64,000 nt of DNA from Desulfogranum japonicum DSM 18378 (GCF_000429945.1 NZ_AUCV01000030.1:17106-81105); one strand, 5' to 3'; counted from the first letter of the stretch, positions 35,218-44,660 are shown. Program-made: numbers and translations. The notes: generated from the sequence alone by a model not told the origin.

Positions 35218-35988
35218 CTATTCGCCGGAAGCGATCACGACTTTAACCCCATGGTCATGGCAGATTGAACGCAATTTTTGGGGCAATTCCCCGTCGGTAA
35301 CGAAAGTGTTGATCTGTGAGATATGGCCGATACGGACCGGAGCGTTGCGGTCAAGTTTTATCAGGTCAGCCACCAGAATAACGTGTCTGGCATTGGCAAT
35401 AATGGCTTGGGCAACCCGCACTTCCCGGAAATCGTAATCGAGCAGGGAGCCATCTTCATCAATGGCAGATACGCCGATAACCGCATAGTCGACCTTGAAC
35501 TGGTTGATGATATCCACCGCTGCCCCGCCAACAATACCGCCGTCCATGCGACGGACCACTCCTCCGGCGATGATCAGTTCGATCCCCATAAAGTCTTTCA
35601 TGATATTAACTGCATTAACGTTGTTGGTGATCACCAGCAATCCGTGGTGGTCCTTGAGGGAGTGGGCCACCTGTTCGGTTGTCGTTCCGATATTTATTAA
35701 AAGAGAACTTTTATCCGGGATCAATTGCGCCGCAGTTCTGCCAATGGCCTTTTTGCTCTCAGGGGCAAGCAGACGACGTGCCTCATAGCTGACGTTTTCA
35801 ATACCTGAGCCGACAATGGCACCCCCGTGAATCCGCTGAAGCATTTGTCTCTCGCACAGATCGTTAAGATCTTTTCTTATGGTTTGAGGTGAAACCTTAA
35901 AAGATTTCGAGAGTTCTTCAACGTCGACCCTGCCATGTTCTCGGGCCAGGGTAAGGATGTTGTTTTGTCGTTCTGAGAGGTAGTTCAT
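35218..35988 (-). CDS. glpR: DeoR/GlpR-type transcriptional regulator
   Basis: Protein of 256 residues. The N-terminal DeoR helix-turn-helix is at residues 4-57 (ERQNNILTLAREHGRVDVEELSKSFKVSPQTIRKDLN), with LQRIHGGA after it. The C-terminal sugar-isomerase-like sensor domain has LLINIGTTTEQVAHSL, ITNNVNAVNIM, AGGVVRRMDGGIVGG and IGVSAIDEDGSLLDYD. This pattern is close to GlpR, which senses glycerol 3-phosphate and represses glp genes. The glpABC operon is in the same window, 10 kb away, which supports the symbol. The symbol is an inference from both facts. Confidence 0.85.
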   Translation of the reverse strand: MNYLSERQNNILTLAREHGRVDVEELSKSFKVSPQTIRKDLNDLCERQMLQRIHGGAIVGSGIENVSYEARRLLAPESKKAIGRTAAQLIPDKSSLLINIGTTTEQVAHSLKDHHGLLVITNNVNAVNIMKDFMGIELIIAGGVVRRMDGGIVGGAAVDIINQFKVDYAVIGVSAIDEDGSLLDYDFREVRVAQAIIANARHVILVADLIKLDRNAPVRIGHISQINTFVTDGELPQKLRSICHDHGVKVVIASGE

Positions 35989-36096
35989 TGTTATCGGAAG
36001 CTATTTGCAGGAGGTCTGGCCCGTTGTTTAACGGGAAAGGTTGTTAAATGAATCTGGCGGAATTATTATGTAATTACCTGTTGAAGTCAATTTGAA

Positions 36097-36130
36097 TTTC
36101 GAACGAAAGGCGATTATTCCAAACTTCGAA
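36097..36130. promoter_or_regulatory. Candidate GlpR autoregulatory operator
   Basis: TTTCG-AA-CGAAA (36097-36108) and TTCGAA (36125-36130) lie 110-140 bp upstream of the glpR-like start. The half site TTTCG is like the TTTCGT/TTTCAT motifs before glpA. The remainder of 35989-36299 has nothing recognisable. Confidence 0.35.
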
Positions 36131-36299
36131 AATGATACTGTGTATTATGTTGAAGAATACGCCTAAAAACAAGTTGATGTTCTCTGGGTAAAAAAACAGC
36201 GATAGAAGGGGCACAAGTCTTTGCCGAATATACCATGATCTGCAATAAAGCTGTGGATGAGCAAATATCTGAAGTGCGGCAAACGCCATTGAGCCGATA

Positions 36300-36947
36300 T
36301 TAATCTGTTCCGTAAGCAGGGTGGTAAGGCCCGTAGAGTAACCTTTCGCTGGGACAAGTCATAAACAGGCATGAGGAAACGTCTTCCGCCACATAATGAG
36401 ACTGGTCTGTGCTCTGCGAAATGACCTGGTTGATCGCGGAGTTGATGAGCATGGCTACAAGGTCTCCTGATCCGCCTGACGCATCATCCCACAATTTTAC
36501 CTGACCACTCCATATCCTTTCGCCGGTTTTCACATCAACCAGCCTTGCCGTTACCTGTACAACCGCAGCACTGTTTACAACCGTATACTTGGTGCCATAT
36601 TCATTGACGACCAGGTACAGAATACTATCAGCTCCAATGATTTCATCCACCTTGTCAAGTGGGATCTGGTGCATTTCGCCTGGGGTCGGCATTCCGTTTT
36701 CTTTCAGGAATTGATCGATAACCGCTACTGGAAAAACGTAATATCCCATTTCTGCCAAAGGTTTGCTCACAGTGGAAAGTACTGAATAGCTCGCTTTGAG
36801 ATCAGTACTTTCGTTGAGCGGTGGCAAAACCAGGATTGAGCGCGGGTGGCGTTCACGAAAAGCAGTATAATCAGGGGGAGGGCCGGGGGTGGCGCAACCG
36901 GAAAGTATGAAAACAGTTGACAAAAAGAGGCCTGTGATTTTACGCAT
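36300..36947 (-). CDS. DUF799 (GNA1162-like) lipoprotein
   Basis: Protein of 215 residues with a lipoprotein signal: MRKITGLFLSTVFILSGCATPG, lipidated at Cys18. The body matches what I recall of DUF799/GNA1162: RHPRSILVLPPLNESTDLKASYSVLSTVSKPLAEMGYYVFPVAV, then GADSILYLVVNEYGT and ARLVDVKTGERIWSG. The fold is a TolB-like N-domain found in envelope assembly proteins. Last of three lipoprotein genes (CsgG-like, DUF4810, DUF799), overlapping the previous by 8 bp. This trio recurs in proteobacteria and is thought to form an outer-membrane complex. Confidence 0.9.
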   Translation of the reverse strand: MRKITGLFLSTVFILSGCATPGPPPDYTAFRERHPRSILVLPPLNESTDLKASYSVLSTVSKPLAEMGYYVFPVAVIDQFLKENGMPTPGEMHQIPLDKVDEIIGADSILYLVVNEYGTKYTVVNSAAVVQVTARLVDVKTGERIWSGQVKLWDDASGGSGDLVAMLINSAINQVISQSTDQSHYVAEDVSSCLFMTCPSERLLYGPYHPAYGTD

Positions 36948-37311
36948 CCTGTCCCTTTATTTGTGTTATGAAACGGTTCATTAATGCCGCTGATTCGGGA
37001 AAAGCCTGTTTTTCTGCTTCAAACGACTGTGTCGCCAAATCATACTTTCCCTGCATAAAGTAGAGGTATCCCAGATGAGCTCGAAAACCAGGGGGAAGCG
37101 GAAGCCCTTTTGATCTGGCTACCTCTATATCAGCTTCCATTTTTTCAATCTGATTGGAGGCTGATGCCTCATCCGGCTCACAATAGGTGTTGTACACCTG
37201 GCTCTCGTAACTTCCCCAATGGTAGAGATTCCTGTTTCCTGTGGCGCATCCGGAAAGAAGAAAGGCTGCAAGCAGACAGAAGAGTAGAATTACACCTTTT
37301 ATTTCAGCCAT
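36940..37311 (-). CDS. DUF4810 lipoprotein
   Basis: Protein of 123 residues. ATG 37311 (MAEIKGVILLFCLLAAFLLSGC) is chosen over 37350 because it makes a standard lipobox (LLSGC) and overlaps the upstream CsgG-like gene by only 8 bp. The mature part starts ATGNRNLYHWGSYESQVYNTY, a signature I associate with DUF4810, followed by a short helical, TPR-like region (PPGFRAHLGYLYFMQGKYDLATQSFEAEKQAFPES). Middle gene of the lipoprotein operon. Confidence 0.9.
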   Translation of the reverse strand: MAEIKGVILLFCLLAAFLLSGCATGNRNLYHWGSYESQVYNTYCEPDEASASNQIEKMEADIEVARSKGLPLPPGFRAHLGYLYFMQGKYDLATQSFEAEKQAFPESAALMNRFITQIKGQDA

Positions 37312-38026
37312 TAACAGGGTTCCATTTGCCAGATTCCATGCCTTCAACAAGATGATTCACAGCCTCACGTATGGCCAGGTCCAGCACTTTCCCATTCAAT
37401 GTAGAATCATACCCTGCTGTTCCGCCTGTTCCGAGAATTTCTCGATTGCTAAGCGTATATTCACCTGCTCCCTGAACTGAAAAGACAACCCCTGACGTCT
37501 TTACGTCAACAATGTTAAGTGTCACTTTTGCATAGGCGCTCTGTTGTTTGCCTGCACCCAGTATGCCGAACAGTTGTACGTCGCCGATCTGTTTGCGGCC
37601 AAACTCGGTCACCTGTCCGGTTACGACATATTTCGCACCAGCTACGTTTTGCTTGGTTCCTTGCAGTGCAGCTTCCCGGGCGAGTTCTTCCATGTTGGAC
37701 CTGTCAAGCACATTAAATCTTCCGGTCTGTTGTAAATGGGAAATGAGAATAGTCTTGGATTGGCTGCCAAGCCGATCAATCCCGTCGGAAAAAAGTCCTC
37801 TCATGTATTCAGACCGGTTATCGAATTTACCTACAGCCAGAGCAGTCTTGGCACCGTAATACACTGTGTTGGCAGAGGTGACCTGGGTTGGCTGAACCAC
37901 TTGATTTGTTTCTGTTGCACATCCTGACAGGATAGCTACAAGCACAAACCATGAAATTATACAAAAAGGTTTCTCGAACAGGGCTCTGAATAGATGAAGA
38001 TATCGTGCTGTCATGCTTTTATCCAT
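37304..38026 (-). CDS. CsgG/HfaB-like lipoprotein
   Basis: Protein of 240 residues. A lipobox ILSGC lies near residue 36, longer than usual because the start may be ATG 38014 rather than 38026. The mature region resembles the CsgG family: LAVGKFDNRSEYMRGLFSDGIDRLGSQSKTILISHLQQTGRFNVLDRSNMEELAREAAL, then GAKYVVTGQVTEFGRK and a C-terminal LDLAIREAVNHLVEG. Such proteins form outer-membrane secretion rings or peripheral lipoproteins. First gene of the lipoprotein operon; no curli-type substrate gene is adjacent. Confidence 0.9.
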   Translation of the reverse strand: MDKSMTARYLHLFRALFEKPFCIISWFVLVAILSGCATETNQVVQPTQVTSANTVYYGAKTALAVGKFDNRSEYMRGLFSDGIDRLGSQSKTILISHLQQTGRFNVLDRSNMEELAREAALQGTKQNVAGAKYVVTGQVTEFGRKQIGDVQLFGILGAGKQQSAYAKVTLNIVDVKTSGVVFSVQGAGEYTLSNREILGTGGTAGYDSTLNGKVLDLAIREAVNHLVEGMESGKWNPVNG

Positions 38027-38089
38027 TTGTATAGGTTGCTTATTCTGTGAGAGTCAAGATATTTTTCTGATCTGATCACAGTGCCATTA

Positions 38090-38662
38090 TTATTGTGTTT
38101 TTGCAAGAAGAGCGCTTTTTCCCCCTTTGCCTCTTGGTCGATCAACCAGGGAAAAACCATTTTCCAATGCTGTATCAATGCTTTTACCAAAAGCGGTGTA
38201 ATTGACATGAAAATGTGGTTCAACCACCAGCATTTTCCCTCCCTTGCGCAAGGCCTGTTGCACCTGTCGAAAGAATATCTGTTGGTCTGGAGTTTCATGC
38301 ACCATATAGTATGCCAGAATAAAATCTGCCTGTATGTCTGGGGATAGATCCAGGCTATGTGGCTGGCACTGGTGGAGGAAAACCCGTTTTCTCAGTGCTG
38401 TATTGGTGAGTTTTTTGTCTACAATGCTCAGCATTTCCGCCTGAAGGTCAACGGCAATCACCTTGCCATGTTCTCCTGTCATTTCAGCCATGGGAAGGGT
38501 GAAAAAACCAGGGCCGCAGCCCAGGTCTATAATTGTATCCCCCTGCGTTATATATTGTCCCACCATTTTTCCGGGTGGTTGAAGCATTCGTCGAAAAATA
38601 TTATCGAGGGTGAAGGCGTAACGGTGACTGCAGATACTATTATCAGATTCGAAGCCTTTCAT
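38090..38662 (-). CDS. Class I SAM-dependent methyltransferase
   Basis: Protein of 190 residues with AAGGAG before ATG 38662. SAM motif I is DLGCGPGFFTLPMAE, followed by VIAVDLQAEML, the acidic end of motif II; a YYMVHETPDQQIFFRQV stretch and KGGKMLVVEPHFHV form the later strands. The substrate is not defined. It lies 63 bp upstream of the CsgG-like gene on the same strand and may share its transcript. Confidence 0.88.
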   Translation of the reverse strand: MKGFESDNSICSHRYAFTLDNIFRRMLQPPGKMVGQYITQGDTIIDLGCGPGFFTLPMAEMTGEHGKVIAVDLQAEMLSIVDKKLTNTALRKRVFLHQCQPHSLDLSPDIQADFILAYYMVHETPDQQIFFRQVQQALRKGGKMLVVEPHFHVNYTAFGKSIDTALENGFSLVDRPRGKGGKSALLAKTQ

Positions 38663-39104
38663 GAAAACTCCTTATTATAGAATATCTGTAACTGCTTTGA
38701 GGGATTCCCGGCCCCCGACAAGCCTGGTGAGTCACTGGCAGGAAAAGAGTTGGGCAACTCATATCTACTGGAAGCCTGTGACTACTTATGAAAACAGCAA
38801 CTTTACGGTCGGGTGCTTAAGTATTTTTCAGGATATCAGTGCGCAAGTAAAGTTCCGGCATGAAGTATCCTATTTTACGCAACCCTAAAATCAGCCTTGA
38901 CGACACTGGAGAGAAAGTGTTTTCTAGTCTGATGAATTGTGAAGAAAGAGCTGAATAGAATGTGAATGGAGATAAATAATACCAGCACCATACCTGTTGA
39001 GCAATGCTATTATTCCGCTTCTCTCTTTTATAGAGAATGACAATGTTGTCCTGATGCGTTTGAATTCATTTTCACCTTAATACTGAAGTCCTTTTCCAGC
39101 ACCC
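38663..39104. other. Intergenic region between divergent genes
   Basis: About 440 bp. TATTTTACGCAACCCTAA at 38870 resembles the R1 right end with two mismatches, and GGATATCAGTGCGCAAG just before it is a possible degraded interior. A 75-codon frame over it is an artefact. No firm promoter. Confidence 0.4.
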
Positions 39105-40544
39105 ATGATAAAATTTCCCTTTTCCATAAGTCTTGGCCAGAAGATTCTTATAATCATAGGATGCTATGTGTTTGGTCTCCTGTCCATGTTCGTTATTTCT
39201 CAAAAAGATTTAAAAACGGTTTCTGAAAAGCTGGAGGTCATAGAGCTTGCCTATGGCCTGAATAATGTGGTGTTGGAAATACGAAGGTATGAAAAGAATT
39301 TTTTCCTGTATGAAACCACCGAAGCTCTGGAAAGTAACAAACATCATCTTAAAGATGGGATCGCAAGCGTTGAGCATATGGAAGCCAGCGGAGCAAAATT
39401 AAAGGCTCAGCCTCTCTTTCGTCAGTTGAAACAGACGCTTGAAAAGTATCAGGAAGCCATGGCGGAATTATCAAGGGGATTCTATGAAACCTATGTCATC
39501 GAGCAGGGGGAACTAACGGATAATATCAGAGCCTATGGACAGGAAATGGTGGAGCTGAGTGACAAGCTTGTGGGGTTTGAGCATTCGCAGATCCAGTCAA
39601 TTTTAGGGGAGCTTTCCAGGCAGTTGGTTATCTGGTCTTTGGTCGCCCTACTCATAGGAATTATTATTCCCATTCTTATGTCGTTCAATGTGTTGCGTCC
39701 GCTCCAGATTATTAAAGAGGCCACCCGGTCCATAGCCAAGGGCGAATTTAAAAAAGTCTCTGTGCTGAATACCCGTGACGAGATGCAGCAGGTATTGGAA
39801 GCGTTCAATACCATGGTCGGGGAACTGGAGCGGAGACAGGATCAGCTGGTTCAGTCGCAAAAATTGTCTTCCATAGGTACCCTGAGCGCAGGTATTGCCC
39901 ATCAGCTGAATAATCCACTTAATAATATTTATACTTCTTGTCAGATAGCCCGCAGCGATTTCGATACATCAGACCCTGATTTCATTAAACAGATGTTGAA
40001 AAATATTGATCAGGAAACTTCCCGTGCCCGTGGCATCGTTCTCAGTCTGCTGGAGTTTGCCAGGGAAAAAGAATTTACCCTGCGTATGGAAAACCTGAAG
40101 GATATCATTAACAGGGCGGTTCAGCTGGTCCGCAGTCAGGTTCCAGCCTCTATCAAGGTGTCTGTTGAAGTTCCCCGTAAGCTGAATTTACCCATGGACT
40201 CCCAACGTATGCAGGAGGTTTTTCTCAATCTAATCATCAATGCCTGCCAGGCTATTCATGGTCCCGGTTCTATTGATATTTCTGCCCGGATTTCTCCTGA
40301 TGGAAAAAATACGGTAATCAGTGTTCACGATAGTGGCGATGGGGTTTCGAAAGAAATTCGGGATCGTTTGTTTGATCCGTTTTTCACGACCAAGGATGAG
40401 GGCATGGGTACAGGTCTCGGACTGTCTATCACCTATGGTATCATTCAAAAGCATAACGGCGAAATCACCGTTGAAAGCGCCCGGGGAGAGGGAACAACCT
40501 TTCTCATTACTCTTCCCATGCATACTGAGATGAGCAGGGAGTAG
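39105..40544 (+). CDS. Membrane sensor histidine kinase
   Basis: Protein of 479 residues. Membrane helices at about 10-31 ([18 protein letters not shown]) and 174-194 ([20 protein letters not shown]) bracket a mainly helical periplasmic sensor domain of about 140 residues. HAMP follows ([18 protein letters not shown]). HisKA has His266 in [14 protein letters not shown]; HATPase_c has [23 protein letters not shown] and [12 protein letters not shown]. The phosphate goes most likely to the sigma-54 regulator whose start lies 12 bp after this gene's end. The ligand is unknown. The pair converges on the Lon gene. Confidence 0.95.
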   Translation: MIKFPFSISLGQKILIIIGCYVFGLLSMFVISQKDLKTVSEKLEVIELAYGLNNVVLEIRRYEKNFFLYETTEALESNKHHLKDGIASVEHMEASGAKLKAQPLFRQLKQTLEKYQEAMAELSRGFYETYVIEQGELTDNIRAYGQEMVELSDKLVGFEHSQIQSILGELSRQLVIWSLVALLIGIIIPILMSFNVLRPLQIIKEATRSIAKGEFKKVSVLNTRDEMQQVLEAFNTMVGELERRQDQLVQSQKLSSIGTLSAGIAHQLNNPLNNIYTSCQIARSDFDTSDPDFIKQMLKNIDQETSRARGIVLSLLEFAREKEFTLRMENLKDIINRAVQLVRSQVPASIKVSVEVPRKLNLPMDSQRMQEVFLNLIINACQAIHGPGSIDISARISPDGKNTVISVHDSGDGVSKEIRDRLFDPFFTTKDEGMGTGLGLSITYGIIQKHNGEITVESARGEGTTFLITLPMHTEMSRE

Positions 40545-40556
40545 ACTGCAGAGACC

Positions 40557-41912
40557 ATGGAGTTGAAAATACTTGTTGTAGATGACGAACCCATCGCCCG
40601 GGACAATATCGTTTATATGTTGCAAAAAGACGGGCTCTATGAGGTTGCTTCAGCGGAAAACGGTGACCAGGCTATCGGCCTCTTAAAAAAACAGGAATAT
40701 GCCCTGATTCTTACCGACCTGCGAATGCAGGGGCAGGATGGCATGGCTGTATTAACGACAGCAAAATCACTCTGGCCGGATACAGAGGTCATTGTCATTA
40801 CCGGGTATGCTACCATTGATACTGCTGTTGAGGCCATGCGCAAAGGCGCCTATTATTATCTGGCTAAGCCCGTTCAGATTGATGAGCTCATGGTTCTGGT
40901 CCAAAAGGCCCTGGAGAAAAGGGGGCTTAAGCTGGAAATTATGCGTCTGCGACAGCAGGTCGCCGCGCAGTCCGGAGCAACGAAAATTATCGGAAACTGT
41001 CCAACCACCCAGCTCCTTAAAGAAACCATAAAGCAGGTTGCACAGCTTGACTGTAACGTCTTGATACAGGGAGAAACGGGAACCGGTAAGGAGTTGGTAG
41101 CCAAAGTCATCCATGAGCTCAGTCCCAGGGCATCACAACGATTTGTGGCTTTCAACTGTGGCGCGTTTACCGAAGAACTGATCACTTCTGAACTTTTCGG
41201 CCATGAAAAGGGCGCGTTTACCGGTGCTTCGCAAGTGAAAAAAGGTTTGCTTGAGCTGGCTGATGGCGGAACTGTATTTTTTGATGAAATCGGAGAATTG
41301 TGCCTTGCCATGCAGGTTAAATTGCTCCGTGTTCTCCAGGAACGGACTTTTCGCCGGGTTGGTGGAACCAAGGAAATATCCGTGGATGTCCGGATACTGG
41401 CAGCCACTAATAAGGATTTGAAGAAAGAATCCCAGGAAGGGAGTTTTCGTCAGGATCTTTTTTATCGCCTGGACGTCCTGGCCATCCAGGTACCTTCCCT
41501 GGCCGAGCGCAGGGAAGACATTCCGCTGCTGATCAACCATTTTCTCGCTAAACATGCTCCTAATATTTCTGCGATTCCCAAAATATCCAGGGAGGTCATG
41601 GACAGCCTTCTTGCTTATCAGTATCCAGGTAATATTCGCGAGTTGGAAAATATTGCACAACGGCTTTTACTCCCCAACAGTGGCGATGTTCTGGCCTCTG
41701 TAACTGGTGAGAGTTTCATCGCAGATACGTTTGTTCCTCAAAATGATGGCGTTACCGACTGGCCGTCCCTTGAAGAACACGAGAAACAATATATTCTGCA
41801 GGTGCTTGATGAGGTTGAAGGCAATAAATCCAAGGCAGCAAAAATTCTGCAGATTGACCGGGTGTCCCTGTGGCGTAAAATTAAACGCTATGGTCTTGAC
41901 CAGCCGGGATAA
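40557..41912 (+). CDS. Sigma-54-dependent response regulator (NtrC family)
   Basis: Protein of 451 residues. The receiver domain has Asp54 in LILTDLRMQG and Lys in YLAKPVQID. The AAA+ domain has Walker A GETGTGKE (about 170-177), EKGAFTGAS for sigma-54 contact, VFFDEIGELCL for Walker B, and the sensor arginines near RQDLFYRLDVLAIQVP. The C-terminal Fis-type helix-turn-helix is NKSKAAKILQIDRVSLWRKIKRYGL. Cognate of the sensor kinase just upstream. Two sigma-54-like promoters with shared palindromes lie at 46.6-47.0 kb and are candidate targets. Confidence 0.96.
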   Translation: MELKILVVDDEPIARDNIVYMLQKDGLYEVASAENGDQAIGLLKKQEYALILTDLRMQGQDGMAVLTTAKSLWPDTEVIVITGYATIDTAVEAMRKGAYYYLAKPVQIDELMVLVQKALEKRGLKLEIMRLRQQVAAQSGATKIIGNCPTTQLLKETIKQVAQLDCNVLIQGETGTGKELVAKVIHELSPRASQRFVAFNCGAFTEELITSELFGHEKGAFTGASQVKKGLLELADGGTVFFDEIGELCLAMQVKLLRVLQERTFRRVGGTKEISVDVRILAATNKDLKKESQEGSFRQDLFYRLDVLAIQVPSLAERREDIPLLINHFLAKHAPNISAIPKISREVMDSLLAYQYPGNIRELENIAQRLLLPNSGDVLASVTGESFIADTFVPQNDGVTDWPSLEEHEKQYILQVLDEVEGNKSKAAKILQIDRVSLWRKIKRYGLDQPG

Positions 41913-42056
41913 ACGGACTCGCATAGGGCAGGAGCCCGCAGGTATGGTGCTGCAAGCTCACTGTAGGGTAACTTTTCACGTGGGCTGTGTTTTTACCAGC
42001 AGAAGTGCGTGAAGGTCTTCGCTGTCCAGGCTGCCCTTGGATAGGATATTTCAGCT
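41913..42056. other. Convergent intergenic gap
   Basis: 144 bp between the sigma-54 regulator and the Lon-type gene. No terminator hairpin is obvious. Confidence 0.5.
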
Positions 42057-44081
42057 TTATGCCCTATTCAGCAGTATTGGTATCATTTTGTCAACATGGT
42101 CTACCAGGACCACCTCCAATCCATCCCGCAGTTCCTGGGGAATGGTTTCCACCTCTTCACCATTAGCCTCGGGAAGATACACGGTAGTGATTCCCGAACG
42201 TTGCGCAGCAAGAAGTTTTTCCCGAATGCCGCTTACCGGCAGAACGCGGCCGCTCAGGGAAAGCTCACCGGTCATGGCTATATCGCGTTTGGATGGCGTT
42301 TGGGTGAGGAGTGAGAGAAGGGCTGCAAAAATGGTTATTCCAGCTGACGGCCCGTCTTTTGAGACCGCTCCTGCAGGAAAATGAATGTGGATGTCATACT
42401 CATGAAACATCTGCTGCTCGATATTAAATTCAGCAGCACGGCTCCTGATAAGACTGAGTACCGTTTGCGCGGATTCCTGAAGGATTTCTCCCAGCGAACC
42501 TGTCAGGATAAGCCTGCCGTTTCCCTTCATGGAGACTGATTCCACTGAGATTGTTTCTCCGCCAGTGGCTGACCAGACCAGTCCAGTGGTTATCCCGATC
42601 TTGGGTTCTTTTTCTGCAGCGTCCTTGAAAAATTTTCTTGGCCCCAGGAATTCCTTGATCATATCACTACGGATTTCGTGCTCCACAGACTGATCTGGTG
42701 AACTGAGTTTGTTAAATGCCAGTTTTCTACAGATAGTCGCAACCTCTCTTTCAAGATTACGCAATCCTGATTCCTTAGTGTATTCAGTAACTATTTTGGT
42801 AATGGCTTCCGGTTGGAAGCTGATGGGTTCCCTGTCAAGTCCTGCTGCTTTCAACTGTCGTGGTATAATGAACTTACGCGCTATTTGGTTTTTTTCCCGT
42901 TCTGTATATCCTGAGAATTCTATGACCTCCATGCGGTCTCGCAAGGGGCCTGGCAATTGGCTGAGGTCGTTTGCCGTGGCAATGAACATAATCCTGGAGA
43001 GGTTAAACGGTACATCCAGATAATGGTCCATAAACCGAACATTCTGCTCAGGATCAAGGACCTCCAGCATAACAGAACCGGGATCCCCCCGGAAATCTTT
43101 ACCAATCTTGTCCAGCTCATCCAGCATAAAAACCGGGTTGTTTACACCTACTCGCTTCAGCTCATTTATTATTCGCCCAGGCATTGCCCCAACATATGTA
43201 CGTCTGTGCCCTCGCAACTCAGCTTCGTCACGCAGACCGGCTAGAGAAACCCGTATAAACTGCATATGTAGGGCTTCGGCAATGGCTCGCCCAACGGTCG
43301 TTTTACCAGTACCCGGAGGGCCAGTAAAACAGAGGATGGGGCCTTTACTTATTTCATTGGTGCGTTTTATACGAAGCGTTTCTTCAACGGTCTTTTTAAG
43401 TTCATTTAGATTAACCGGTTTGCCGAGATAATGCGCTGCACCGTTTTTTAATGCTTTCACTGCAGAATCAACAGTGGCAAATCCGGTGACCAGAATCATT
43501 GGGATATCCTGATAAGACTGATTGACCCTGTCAAGCAACTCCAGGCCATCCATCTGGTCCATTTTCAGGTCGCTGATAATGAGATCTATATCTTCTTTTT
43601 GCAGAATTTCCAGGGCTTCGACACCATTGGTTGCGCATTTGCAGACATATCCGGCTTTGCCGAGAAAATGATCCATATTTGCCCGGGCAATGTCTTCATC
43701 ATCTACCAGTAAAATTGTCTGGGCAACTGTTTCTCGTAATGTTTTTGCTGCCAGAAATTCCAGGATACGCTGCTTAACCTGGTTCAGGCCAAAGTGCCGT
43801 TCATCCAGAATAGCTGCTGCTCGTTGCAGGTTGAGGTGTCCCTGGGTGAAGGTGTTCCATGGAAGAGCTAGGATCAGGTCAATGTAGTTGAGGCTGACCC
43901 CATATTCGGCGAGGCCGGGGTCTGATTTTTCCAGTCGTTCAAGCTCTCGGTGGATGGCTTCACTCGCAGGTTGTGGCAGGTCAGCCTTTGCGATTCTGGC
44001 TTTGAGCTCATCCAGGTGAGAATCTTCAACTTCCTGCTCCGGGGCAGGCTCAACGTGCGCGTCCTTTTTTTTAAAGAACAT
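42057..44081 (-). CDS. Lon protease with an inserted receiver domain
   Basis: Protein of 674 residues. Residues 41-120 match the helical segment that precedes the AAA+ core in Lon (NYIDLILALPW, ILDERHFGLNQVKQRILEFLA). Residues 122-235 are a complete receiver domain: LLVDDED, phospho-acceptor Asp171 in LIISDLKMDQ, VTGFAT and Lys221 in LGKPVNLNE. The Lon frame resumes at ISKGPILCFTGPPGTGKT (Walker A 254-261), FMLDELDK (Walker B), and GLRNLEREVATICRK. The protease domain has catalytic Ser579 in KDGPSAG and Lys622 in GIREKLLAA. The N-terminal LAN substrate domain of canonical Lon is missing. ATG 44081 is 94 codons before the conserved GLNQVK. Activity is therefore expected to depend on phosphorylation. 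No sensor is fused; the nearest kinase is at 39105. Confidence 0.95.
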   Translation of the reverse strand: MFFKKKDAHVEPAPEQEVEDSHLDELKARIAKADLPQPASEAIHRELERLEKSDPGLAEYGVSLNYIDLILALPWNTFTQGHLNLQRAAAILDERHFGLNQVKQRILEFLAAKTLRETVAQTILLVDDEDIARANMDHFLGKAGYVCKCATNGVEALEILQKEDIDLIISDLKMDQMDGLELLDRVNQSYQDIPMILVTGFATVDSAVKALKNGAAHYLGKPVNLNELKKTVEETLRIKRTNEISKGPILCFTGPPGTGKTTVGRAIAEALHMQFIRVSLAGLRDEAELRGHRRTYVGAMPGRIINELKRVGVNNPVFMLDELDKIGKDFRGDPGSVMLEVLDPEQNVRFMDHYLDVPFNLSRIMFIATANDLSQLPGPLRDRMEVIEFSGYTEREKNQIARKFIIPRQLKAAGLDREPISFQPEAITKIVTEYTKESGLRNLEREVATICRKLAFNKLSSPDQSVEHEIRSDMIKEFLGPRKFFKDAAEKEPKIGITTGLVWSATGGETISVESVSMKGNGRLILTGSLGEILQESAQTVLSLIRSRAAEFNIEQQMFHEYDIHIHFPAGAVSKDGPSAGITIFAALLSLLTQTPSKRDIAMTGELSLSGRVLPVSGIREKLLAAQRSGITTVYLPEANGEEVETIPQELRDGLEVVLVDHVDKMIPILLNRA

Positions 44082-44137
44082 CTTGGGGACTCCCTAGTGC
44101 GATAATGGCTGGTAGCCGTTTACCAGCAACCCATTTT

Positions 44138-44192
44138 CGTTCAAACAGGCCTCATCGCTCTAGTTGTCTTTGGGAGGAGGCCTGTTTGAACG
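44138..44192. repeat. Long perfect inverted repeat upstream of the Lon gene
   Basis: CGTTCAAACAGGCCTC at 44138 pairs perfectly with GAGGCCTGTTTGAACG ending at 44192, a 16-bp stem with a 23-nt loop, 57 bp before the Lon start codon. A second, weaker stem-loop GAGCACC...GGTGCTC is at 44287-44331. The stem is flanked by A/T on the minus-strand exit, so it may be a leader hairpin or terminator. Confidence 0.7.
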
Positions 44193-44378
44193 CACCTGGA
44201 GTACTGGACAAACGATTACAGATATCGGGTTATGCCTGTTTGTTCATACCCCGGTGAACTGTTGTTGTATTTGCCCCCCTGACAAGAGCACCGCTTGGAG
44301 ATAACCAGATGCAGTTGGTTGATGGTGCTCATGTCAGGCTGAAGAGGGATACGATCAAGATCGTGTATGGGGCAAAAA

Positions 44379-44660
44379 CTATACTCGAAGCGCAGGGCGA
44401 CGCTGCTTGCCAGGCTTCTTGATTTTTTTTGTTGAAGGTTGCGGGTTTTGTGCCTTGTTGGGTACCGATTGCCTGCCGGTTAATTGGGCGCAATGAAAAA
44501 ATACATACCAATCATCTCGGCGAGAATCAATACCTTCTGCCTTGTCAACAGATTTCTTTTTTTCTGTGTTTTGCCTGGATGCATATTTTGTGCATACAGA
44601 GAGCAAATGCAGGGCACCTACAGCAGCAACAACAACTGCGAAATATTGTATGGGTTCCAT
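44379..44660 (-). CDS. Small single-span membrane protein
   Basis: Protein of 93 residues; ATG 44660 is preceded by GAGAGGAAAGCC. One membrane helix near the N-terminus (about 5-24, YFAVVVAAVGALHLLSVC), then a basic, Lys/Pro-rich cytoplasmic tail (KIKKPGKQRRP). It is on the same strand as the TauE/SafE and Lon genes and sits between them. A hairpin with ribosome-binding-site-like sequence lies 19 bp upstream. No family recognised. Could be an accessory subunit of the exporter; that is a guess. Confidence 0.6.
   Translation of the reverse strand: MEPIQYFAVVVAAVGALHLLSVCTKYASRQNTEKKKSVDKAEGIDSRRDDWYVFFHCAQLTGRQSVPNKAQNPQPSTKKIKKPGKQRRPALRV

Noticed and set aside
38661..38888. 75-codon frame in the methyltransferase/kinase gap
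   Set aside because: Contains a possible R1 remnant and has no ribosome binding site.
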